In this document: in pieces, positions 23,601 to 36,200 of the stretch
How the letters are laid out: every line of letters begins with the position of its first letter
How positions within the stretch are numbered: position 1 is the first letter of the stretch
Source: Glandiceps talaboti
Taxonomy: Eukaryota > Hemichordata > Enteropneusta > Spengelidae
DNA: 62,000 nucleotides
Assembly (NCBI RefSeq): GCF_964340395.1
Contig: NC_135562.1
Location: 14,043,796 to 14,105,795, forward strand
Direction: 5' to 3'
Translations under genes and position numbers: made by a program
Notes under the pieces: generated by a model
What the model was told of the DNA's origin: nothing
The model's database searches: none
The model's input: the letters and a program-made list of their open reading frames with translations, nothing else

Positions 23601-26600
23601 TTTTCTTCATTCAGCTGGAAAATACTCATGACCTAATGGTTTTGTCACTATGAGTCACTAGACAAGTAGTGACAAAGGACTCTTAGGTCACAAGTATTTT
23701 CTTTGGCCGAACGAAAAAAATATTTGGGGAACAGCATCCAATTAATATTAGACAAAAAATAGTCATAGAATGAATAAGTGCTTTTACGTTCAAATAAAAC
23801 AGTAAATAATGCTGCCTTGTGGTGAAGCTAACAAACAGACAGTTTGACAAAGCATATCGACGTGAACCTGTGGAACATTACTCATAAGTAATTACAAAAT
23901 GTCAAACACTCGTTCCTGATACAAGAACTTTGGATTAACATAATTATGTAATTTATTTATAATGACAGAACCCCATGCCACGCTAGTCCTAGGGGGAGTA
24001 TTTGGACTAATTTTTGCAGTGGGAATTCTGCAGCACTTCACTCATTACACTCAAGTGTACGACCACAGACAACACAGCAAGTGTTCATACAAATACCCCA
24101 AGTATGCTATACTTGCTCTCACGTATCTAGGGGTTCTGTTATATCTACATTGTAACTTCTGTTATATCTACATTGTAACTTCTGTTATATCTACTTTGTA
24201 ACTTCCGTTATATCTACATTGTAACTTCTTATATCTACACTGTAACTTCCGTTATATCTACATTGTAACTTCTGTTATATCTACACTGTAACTTCTGTTA
24301 TATCTACATTGTAACTTCTGTTATATCTACACTGTAACTTCTGTTATATCTACATTGTAACTTCTGTTATATCTACATTGTAACTTGTTATATCTACATT
24401 GTAACTTCTGTTGTATCTACATTGTAACTTCTGTTGTATCTACATTGTAACTTCTGTTATATCTACACTGTAACTTCTGTTGTATCTACACTGTAACTTC
24501 TGTTATATCTACACTGTAACTTCTGTTATATCTACACTGTAACTTCTGTTGTATCTACACTGTAACTTATGTTATATCTACATTGTAACTTGTTATATCT
24601 ACATTGTAACTTCTGTTGTATCTACATTGTAACTTCTGTTGTATCTACATTGTAACTTCTGTTATATCTACACTGTAACTTCTGTTATATCTACACTGTA
24701 ACTTCTGTTGTATCTACACTGTAACTTCTGTTGTATCTACACTGTAACTTCTGTTATATCTACACTGTAACTTCTGTTGTATCTACACTGTAACTTCTGT
24801 TGTATCTACACTGTAACTTCTGTTGTATCTACATTGTAACTTCTGTTATATCTACACTGTAACTTGTTATATCTACATTGTAACTTCTGTTATATCTACA
24901 TTGTAACTTGTTATATCTACATTGTAACTTGTTATATCTACACTGTAACTTCTGTTATATCTACACTGTAACTTCTGTTGTATCTACACTGTAACTTCTG
25001 TTGTATCTACATTGTAACTTCTGTTGTATCTACATTGTAACTTCTGTTATATCTACATTGTAACTTCTGTTATATCTACACTGTAACTTCTGTTGTATCT
25101 ACACTGTAACTTCTGTTGTATCTACACTGTAACTTGTTATATCTACACTGTAACTTCTGTTATATCTACACTGTAACTTCTGTTGTATCTACACTGTAAC
25201 TTCTGTTGTATCTACACTGTAACTTCTGTTGTATCTACACTGTAACTTCTGTTGTATCTACACTGTAACTTCTGTTATATCTACACTGTAACTTCTGTTA
25301 TATCTACACTGTAACTTCTGTTGTATCTACACTGTAACTTCTGTTGTATCTACACTGTAACTTCTGTTGTATCTACACTGTAACTTCTGTTGTATCTACA
25401 CTGTAACTTCTGTTATATCTACACTGTAACTTCTGTTATATCTACACTGTAACTTCTGTTATATCTACACTGTAACTTCTGTTATATCTACACTGTAACT
25501 TCTGTTGTATCTACACTGTAACTTCTGTTATATCTACATTGTAACTTCCGTTATATCTACATTGTAACTTCTGTTATATCTACATTGTAACTTCTGTTAT
25601 ATCTACACTGTAACTTCTGTTGTATCTACACTGTAACTTCTGTTATATCTACATTGAAACTTCTGTTCTATCTACACTGTACCTTCCGTTATATCTACAT
25701 TGTAACTTCCGTTATATCTACACTGTAACTTCTGTTATATCTACACTGTACCTTCCGTTATATCTACATTGTAACTTCTGTTATATCTACATTGTAACTT
25801 CTGTTATATCTACACTGTAACTTCTGTTATATCTACACTGTAACTTCCATTATATCTACATTGTAACTTCTGTTATATCTACAAATGTACATTGTAACTT
25901 CCGTTATATCTACATTGTAACTTCTGTTATATCTACATTGTAACTTCTGTTATATCTACATTGTACCTACCTAGAAAGCCTGATGCAACCATATCCTTGA
26001 GAACTCCAATATTTGCACCACTAAACCTAACACCAAAGACATTTCCAAGATCTTCAGCTACATGGGCAGCAACATCAATACCTACTTCATCTAGAAGTGT
26101 AGCAATACCAACTGGGAATCCATAGGATGTTGTTAACTTGTCCAATGTCTTGGGATTAACTCCTTCCTATTAAATGAATGAAATATAATGTAACATTATC
26201 AAGTCTTCATTGAAGACACATTCTGCAATATTTCAACTAGTACCCATTCATAATCTGAATTTTTTTCAACAAATATGGTCATCATTTGATTCAGACAGTC
26301 TTCATCAGGATTTAAAAAATAAATGATATTATAGCTGGCCAGATCATGAAAGCCAATGATCTGGCCAGATAATATCACTCATTTTCAACTCTAACCCAAA
26401 TGAAGATTATCTGTGTATCATAGAAAAGTTGGTTATTTTATTAATGAGCCCATTCACTGGAATTAGTTTTGTTGTCTTGTATCATTGCCAAACTCATATT
26501 ATCTTACCTGAAGAATTCTAATAACTTCTGACAAGGTAGGTGCTAGAATCCTAGTGGTATAGAAACCTGGTCCATCTTTGACAGTAATGACAACTTTGCC

Positions 26601-29600
26601 TTGTCTTAGACCTACATCTACAGCAGATGCTGCCGTGTCTTTAGAAGTCTTGTCTGTTGTAATGATTTCTAACAATTGCATCTTATCTACTGGTGAGAAG
26701 TAATGCATTCCAACCACCTGTGAAAAAGATATAAATGAAGCTTTGAATTCATAAAATCAACCTATAGCAGATTTTCTAGTTCCAAGATGCAACATGTGAG
26801 ATGGTATCACTCATGTGGTTATTTTGTTCAGGCTTGCTTTGGTCTTTATTAAATAACAGTCTTCAAAAATGTTAAAAAAACATGTTGACCTCTTTAAGTT
26901 TAATTGTGAATTATTGTATGAAATGCCATCAATGACAGAAAGATTTACTTATAAAAGCACTCTTATCGTCATAAACAACAGCCTCAATTACGGCACAATC
27001 CAAGATGCAGAGTTGTATTTCGCAGTGTCACAGAAGAAATAACAGCTCTGGTTTGCAAGAAAGATCCACGGCATGGTCACGTTGAAATTTATGAAATTAT
27101 GATCTAACTCAACCTAGAATATACCATTTCTTATTGGTTTTTGCATGGCTCTACATGTTTGAAAGAGCTAGAGAACAGTAACTTGAAACAAGCTGTAATA
27201 TTATTCAAAGACTATGATTACTGAAACCTATGCATTCGTCTGTTGTTCAGTCTCAGTTCATATACAACAACACTGTAAATAAATAGCAACATAATCCAGT
27301 TTTTAGGATGTACTTTTTTCTTCATATTAAAAGGTGCAATCAACAGTTATAAGAATGCCAGAACACAAATTGTAATGTCATAGAAGGCATACATTGACAT
27401 TAACATTATGCTCGACTAAGAAATCAGCATTTTTGTAACTATTTTCTTGTACATAAGCAAAAGCTTATTAACTCAGCTTGTGTACCTTTAACTACTATTC
27501 TAATTACAGATAATTTAACAATAATATGTCTTACCTTTTCTGGCCTTTTACTGACAGCTGCTATTTTCGTGATAGGTAATGCTGAAGTATTTGAGGCAAA
27601 GATACAGTGGTCTGATGTTACCTGTGGAAAAGAAAAAAGAAAAAAAAAAGATGTCAACATTATGTTATAATCTGACAAATTACCATAATTATCCAATCAC
27701 AAGTTGGTACCTTTGTACCAAGACTGCAAGATACATTAAGTCATTCCATCCTTAATGGACTTGCTCTAAACACAATATTAAAGAATATCTTACAGACTAC
27801 TTTGTACTTCTTGCAATGTACCACTATCCTACAGCTGGGTTGACTGGGGCACAATCAAGGTTAAAATCTTGCCCAAGGAATTTAGCCATTTAGGAACAAA
27901 TGGCAACGACAGAGCTCGAATCTGCAACCTGCAGATTCCAAGCCACCCACTCTCACCATTTGACCATCATGACAATATGATAGCATAATGTATTCTCATA
28001 TGCAAATCAATGATAATATATCACTTACTGCTTCAACTTCTTGGAGGACCTTGTGTTTAATCTTAATATCTTCAAAGACTGCTTCAATGACCATATCAAC
28101 TTTGTCAAAATTGTCATAGCTAACTTGGCATGTCAAATTAGACATAATCTTGTCACGTTCAAAACTATGAAAATAAAACATACACAAAATGAATTGACAC
28201 GAAGACCTCAGATTTGTAAAAACAAGTATAACTTCTCATAATCTGTTAATATCAAACTAGGAAGACTACAGAGTTTCACATAGGCGGTAAGATTATTGTT
28301 ACATCTCGCACAATGTTTTCTATTAACAATTGTACAAACGAAATACAGGCACCACTAGCGCGCACACACACACACACACACATGAAATGTTATATTTTAT
28401 TTCGCTGTGAACACACATTTCACAGTTTTTGTGTTTGAACCTCCCTTGTTTTAATTAACAGTGATATTGATTTGTGTTCACAGTGAGATAAAGTTGATCT
28501 TTTTATATGCTTACACACTATCAGTGTCTGTATTTCATTTACATCATTTCAAACAAACAACGGATGAAACATAAAAAACATTGTGCTGTCTCATTGAAAC
28601 TCTATAGTCTTGCTGGTTTGGCAGTAACCACAATGTACAAATAACACACAAATAAGAAGAGCTTACTCTAACATTTGAAAATACAATACAAGTAACTTAT
28701 GAGGCTCAGCATAAATAGCCTAGATTTATATCACTGTTAGATTTTAACTACATCCTCTCCACAGAAACTTAGACTCAAATGATTTCAATAATTTACTTTT
28801 AGTGAAACATCAGCAAGAATACAGGTTCACATTCTTACTGGGTTTTGAATCTACCCACTCTCTCAGACGACGGCCTAATCTACCACTCTGTATTTGTACT
28901 TACCTTGTCAGTCTCTTCTTCTTTACTTTGGTGTTATAACTGTCAAGTAGAAACAACAAGAACAGTGTAAACTTTTTACCAACACAACCAAACAAATTTT
29001 TGGCATCAAATTTTCACTGATAATCTGTCAAGACGTCTTTTGACTGTCAGAGGAAATTTTGATTTGTGGCTATGAACCTAAAGTCCATGTATATTCATTC
29101 TTGCAAGAATAACATGTTACATGAATGTTCAAAAACCTGGCATGCAGATATCACCATATTTGCTATGATTTTCAAACATTGGTGATAAAAGGAAAATATT
29201 TTGTCAAAGATACAGTTTCCAGACTACATAAAATTTGCATTATTATTATCCGAATACCCAACAAATGAGACTTTGATTCAAATGCTGGGCAAAAATGAAA
29301 CACTCTACACTGTCAATAGCTTGATGTCTTCAAGTACTCACCCTTTGAAAATTTGGTTGTTTCCCCTGCTGAGTCCTTCCAATGTCATATCTTTAAGTAG
29401 GACCTTCATTCCTTTGTCAAGACTAACTTGTCCTATACCAGCACCCATCAGACCAGCACCTAGTACAGCAATGGTTTGGGCTGGTTTTTCTGGCTTTCCA
29501 AACCTGTTCTTCTTGCATTCAGTCTACACAAAGCAATTATAATTGGCTGTCAATTTTAAAAACTCTTAAGATATCAATATGACCACTACTTCAAAAACAT

Positions 29601-32600
29601 GCATGGTACTCAAAATTTGTTTTAATCATTCTAAATGAAAATGGGTTAACTTTTTTTTGAATGAAATAGCAAAAGTTTAAGATTTGTATTCCTGAGTTAG
29701 CTTGCTACCATGGCAATCACTCTACATCTTATATTTTACAATGTATAGTCTTATTTGCATTGCAATCTGTGATTTTGCTTCGCTGCCTAACTAAACACTT
29801 GTAACGCTATCAATAGCAACCAATTAATATGGGTTTGTAATTACACACATTTCTTTTTAAAAAGTCTTGAAGGTGTTTCCTTTGAGAGTTAGTCAGTTAT
29901 GACTATATTCAAATGAAGTCTATATATGAATGTGAGCGAGATAATTTACATACAGCAAATATCATGTAAACATCAAGAGATAGGCATGCTGAGAACTGTC
30001 ATTGTGGGCAATTATTCAGTTGCAGTTGATATCATTACAAGAAGTTAGTGAGACAGTAAGGCAAACTGGCAGATTGTGATGTAAACAGGGTGTACAATGT
30101 GTTAATATATACCTGACCATGGAATAGCCCAATCAAAGCTTTACTCTGTGGTGTCATTGCTAATTCTCCAAATCCTTTGGCTTCTGTCAAGTACCCTGCA
30201 GCTGAACCTTTGTCCATACCAGCTTTTATTGACTGTTAACAAAAAAAATGTAAATAAAGTAATATTAAAGTGCTTATTTTAACTCATATAAAAATTCATC
30301 TGTTTTGGTAAACCATAGTATCAACTTGGATTTTGTTCCAAACACAAACTCACTTGGATTTTGTTCCAAACACAAACTCGAAAATTGTATCTGAAATTTT
30401 CAACTGCACCCTGCAGTCTTTGCCAACAGATTGGGCCACTATTCAGAACACCTGAGCCTAATAAAGGGTCATAGATGCCTGGAAGATAACAAAGACTGAA
30501 GTGTGCAGTCGAAAATTTCAGGTACAATTTTCAAGAATGTGTTTTGAACAAAGTTCCATTTATACTTATGTTAATGTACACAGGGAAAATAGCGGAATAA
30601 CGTTTATCAAATTCATATCCCTGGATGAAGTTTTGTTTGTTTGTTGATATGTTTGTCAGGATGCAAGAACTGTGTATAATTTTACCCATTCCAAGTTCTG
30701 AGTTGACTTGTTTGCATGACACTAAAGTTTACGTGGGGAAACAGTCTTCCACAAATCATGTCAAATTCTGCTCAGGAACAAATTTTCATTTGATAATCCT
30801 TCGTTACCGGATAGGGTTCCATAGTGTGAGATTAAGAGGCATTCATGTTTGAATCAGATGACTGGATTACCATAATCATTGGGTTCAGTATACTTACATC
30901 AATTATTTTGTTGGGTGCTGGATAATTTCCTTTGGTCTGTTTCATTACCATGGCCCTGGCTCTTTTATAAATCTGATCTTTGACTAGCTGGGTATTCATG
31001 ACATAGTCAGTTAGTTCTGAGAAGAGAAAGTAACGTATATCATGAACAGTGTTCCATATGTATTGATGGTGTCTATAACAATCACTAGAAATCGTGTATA
31101 ATACAGATCAAATCCTTTTCAATATGCTGACACTGTCAGACTGATATTAAAATTGTGCTAGCCTGTCAGGTCCTGTCAAGTCACTGGTCAATAACCATGT
31201 CATGCCATTAACACCTGGCAAGAACATTCATTCCACTGAAGAAGTCGAATATTGAGTCTAGACGAAATATTTGGGCTTTCCTGCTTGTGATAAAATAACC
31301 TTTATTTATATCATGGAACCAGTTGATGAATCTCTTTGGATGTGCTAGCCTGATGTGAAAATCAGACTAGTACAGGCATTAACCCATCAAGTTATGAATA
31401 CATTCTGGTGAAACCATGTGGTGTCAGTGCTACCCTAACACTAGCACTGAACTAGCCTGACTGTTAATTTATCCAAGTTGTACCACTCTAATATTCTATA
31501 TGGTAGAGCCCTTACAATGCCATTTCTGCATATATAGACAATCCCTTCTGGGTTTCCAGGCTATGTCTGCACATATGTAGACAAGTTCACTCATTTGCAT
31601 AAGTCCAATTTTCACCTCTTCACCTCATATCTGGTAAATTAATATTCATTTGACAATATACATGTTTTAGGTGTTTAACTTATAAGGAAAAAGTAAGATT
31701 GGCTGTATGTTTTATTATTCCTTTCAAGTTACGGTTGATAAATGTAGAATAGGTAAGATCCAACTATGTAGCGGAAAAAAGTTCTTGGCCTAGGGAGTCT
31801 TTTGTATAAAAAGTCTATTGCATCTTAAGGGTTAAATAAATTAATACTTCAAGATCAACAAATATTGCAGCCATGAGCTTACTTGTTGTTAGTGACTTTG
31901 GTTTTTCCCTCTTGATCTTGCCATCAGCAATGCCCCTGTTGGTATAAAGTACAAACATACTTTTAGTTATAATTCTGAGTTACATAATATTGAACAATCT
32001 CTATTAAAAGATCTGTTCCAATATTGTCTTTGCTTATACAAAACGACAATGAAATAAAGAATATTATATAAACTGAGTTGTGTGATGTCTGTAAAATTTT
32101 GTTAATCAGTCCAGCAAGTTGAAAGGCCTTGATGAACCCTTGTCTGATAACTCAGTTGTATTCATACACACCAAACCCAAAAAGACTTATTCCACCTAGG
32201 ACCACAAATAATGATTCTTTTATTTCTTGGTCAACACCATGTAATGACTTATACATGTATTACTATACATTTGTAGGTGCACATGAGAATAAGTCAACCT
32301 TCTTGTTCTAATTTGAATCTCTCGCACAATTAAAATTGATAAACAGGTAACAAGAATTTAGTCACTTGGCAACTATCTAGCATGATATAAAACATGTCTG
32401 CACTGATTTCAAATGAAATGAACATGTTCTTTATATGACAAAGTGTTGGGTGATTCTAACAACTTTGAATTTCAAACAAATTAGTCCCTTAGGTTTCCCC
32501 TTCCTTAGTTCAATTAGTTCTTACCTTGCAATATCAATTGCTACTTCTTCCAAATACTGTAGTGACCTGTCTGTTGGATGTGCAATACCTGGACCTAAAG

Positions 32601-33167
32601 CAAAATATACAAAATTAAAATTAAACTTAAATCACAAAGGCTTGAAAAAGCGAGAAAGTTGTTATGTTTAAAATGACAAAATCTTGAAATTTTGTATAAA
32701 ACTACCCCAACCAAGCATTTACAGATGCCTATGTATTTATATGAGCATACACTTAGAAAGAAAGTGTGACCTACACTTTCACCCTTTCTGTGTGATACAA
32801 CAATCACCTCAAATATAATCAATCAATTATTTTCAGGGACTGAATTTACACCACTATTACTTCATATACTCATCTAGAATTAACTCGTTCAACTAGCAGA
32901 CCAACAAGTTCCATCTCTTTTATGTTCTTAGCAGGTTTATTTTCAGCATTGCACATGACTGCATTATTTCAATCTACCTTTCAGTGTTTCAAGCATGTGC
33001 CCCCATCCCTCCCTACTCTCAAACAAACACACACATGCAAATAACTGACCTAGAGGTTCAACTAGTTGGTCAACAAATCCCACATATTTTTGGCTTTTCC
33101 AGCAGATACTTCTACATGTCAGACACCTATCGTGTGCCCCTTCCCATCCCTTCCCTCCCCACTCTCC

Positions 33168-33200
<33 letters not shown>

Positions 33201-36200
33201 CTTACCTATGGGTTCAACTAGCTGGTCAACAAGTCCCATACGTTTGGCTTTCTTTGCAGGTACATTTCTACCTGTTAGACACATGTCAAGTGCTCCTGGT
33301 AAACCAACCTGCATAAAGTCAAAAATATTGTACATACTTTATACTTCAAATCTGTACAAAAGCATCATCATAATAATATCATTAGCCAAGATGTTGAAGA
33401 AATTGGTTTTCTAATCGTGGGTAAGAGTTTGCTATTCAGACTCCACTAGGTCTTTGCAAGTCTGGACAAAGCATGGTGACAAGCAGCCCGAGATATAGAA
33501 AATATCAAATACAAACACAACCAGTGCAGAGGTTGTTGACAGATGAATACTGACCTCTTTCCAGACACCCACCCCCACCTCCCCCATTCAATATCAATTA
33601 AAATAACCAAATCTGGCACTTTCTTATTTATTGTGCACAGGTAATAAGTCCATATACATGTATTTAGTTATATTGATACAGCGTTCTCACTTCTCAGTGT
33701 TGGTTTAAACTCACCCATTTCTCTAATCATTGGAGACTATTGTTACATTGATGTAGTATTCACAGTAGTGTTTTAAGTGTGTTCATTTAACTTACCAATT
33801 TAGGTAATCTTTGGGTTCCACCTGCCCCTGGTAGAAGTCCTAGCATAACTTCAGGTTGTCCTAATGATGTCTTTTTATCATTCATTGCAACTCTGTAGTG
33901 ACATGCCATAGCAGTCTGAAAAGAAATCAAAGTTAACACATTACATACATTTCTAACAATAATTCACTTTCAAAGAACAAACAAACTTTAGTTTGATTCA
34001 CTGTCATTGTGAACTAAATTCATACAAATATCAGGTCAAGTAAGGTCAATCCCCTAGTCCTAGAACCGTTAGGGTGCTTTGCTGTGAATTGCAACTCTGT
34101 AACAGTGTATGACGTTATACAAATATCAGATCAAGTCAGGTCAATCCCCCTAGTCCTAGTCCTAGAACTGTTAGGGTGCTTTGCTGTGAATTGCAACTCT
34201 GTAAAAGTGTATGACGTTATACAAATATCAGATCAAGTCAGGTCAATCCTCCTAGTCCTAGAACTGTTAGGGTGCTTTGATGTGAACTGTGACTCTGTAA
34301 GTGTATGATGTCATACAAATATCAGGTCAAGTCAGGTCAATCCCCCTAGTCCTAGAACTGTTAGGGTGCTTTGATGTGAACTGTGACTCTGTAAGTGTAT
34401 GTCATGCAAATATCTGGCTAAGTCAATCCCAAAGTCTTAGAACCGATAGGGTGCTTTGCTGTGAACTGCAACTATAACAGTGTATCATGATGTTTTGCTG
34501 GATCCATTTCTTGATATGAGAGTTCCAGTTATCCCAAGGTCTGCCCATTCTTCTCTTTCCATCTACATTCCCCTTCATGATTGTGTGAGCCAGTGATCCT
34601 GGCTGGCAAATATATACACGTATGAGTCTGTCATTAAATCCCAGGTTCTTGCATTATGGTTATATTATCTGTGGGTATGATAGGATTATATGGGACCATT
34701 CTCTTGTTTACAACCAAATTCTTACGAACATCTAAGAAAGCCTTTTTTTAACACCAAACTTTAATCCTATTCTAAACAATACAATAAATAATGTTTCAAT
34801 ATTGCTATGTATTGCATACTTAGTTTTAGGCCACCTCCAATGCAGGATCCCAGATTGGTGGGGATGGAGGTGGGGCGAGGGGGAGGTAGCTGGAATAATG
34901 GTGCAATGTATTGTACACTTACTTCTAGACCACCTCCAAGACAAGAACCCATAATAGCTGCTACAACAGGTTTAGAACTACTCTCCATTCCTGCCATGAT
35001 TCTCTGACCATTTGTTGCCAGATCTTTCACCTGAAACAACAATGCAAAAGTGGCAGTGAATATGGATGAGAAATACATGTACGTCTTTAACTTTGGATTT
35101 GTAATCAATAAAATAACTTTATTATGTTTTTTTCTACTTTAAAAAATGAAGCATAGCAATAGATCAAGTCAGTGTTCGTGAATCAATGAACTGAAAAAAA
35201 AAAACCTCTAAATTTGCAACAGATTGTTATTGTAAGTACAGCAAGTGACTTTGTTAATAAACTGGGTAAACACAAGTAATGATTAAGTCACATTGATTTT
35301 TAGCTCAATAGGAGGAAAATGGATACACGCAAAAATACACAAACTACAAATTTGATCAACCTACCTCTTCTGCTGTTTCACATGCTGCAATCATCCTGAA
35401 GAAAATGAGAAATGAAGATCATTGAGTGTAAATATGTGCATGATTCCTTATAAAATCCTGCCATTATTAAGAAATGGCATTACCTGATGTACACATACAT
35501 ACAAAACTAACATAATATGTCTATCCACTCGCACAAAAGTCTTGGTCAAAATACTTTTGCCATATATGTAAGAACATTTAGAAATGGAAGACCTACAATT
35601 TTAGTTACTTTTAATTAATACTGTGTTACTGAAAGTATTGAACTCACTAGAAATAAAACATTTTGACCCAAGTTCTTGGTACCTGCAATAGCATTTTACG
35701 CTAATGATAGAGGATCAAAATTGAACAAGAAGGTTGACTTATTCTCATACATGTACACACCTACAGTAATGTAAGTGAAGCACGTGGAGCAGAAGTTATG
35801 GTATTGACCAAGAAATCAAATGTTCCTTCTTTTTATGAGGCACCTAGGCAGTAATATTCTATTTCAGGAACTGAGAATTGCTTATCTATGAGAGAATAAT
35901 TTTGACAATTACCCTAGAAAGTAGAAGGCACACAACGCAACATCCCCACCAGGCACCAAAATACCATGGTAATTGCATTATTGGCATAGTGGTTTTTTGT
36001 CTTTAAAGTCAGTTACATACACAGATCTTGTACACACACTGTCACACATAAATACACATTAATAACACTTCAATGAAAACAATAAAAATAAAAGATTGCT
36101 TTGTATGTACAAAACAATCACACTTACTGAATATCAGCACCTGCTATAAAACATCCTGGTTTGCCTGATATTAGTACTGCTCCTTTAACCTGAGGATCAT

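Noticed and set aside
24134-25967. CRISPR-like repeat array
   Set aside because: Units are head-to-tail without spacers, in an intron of an animal gene; it is a minisatellite.
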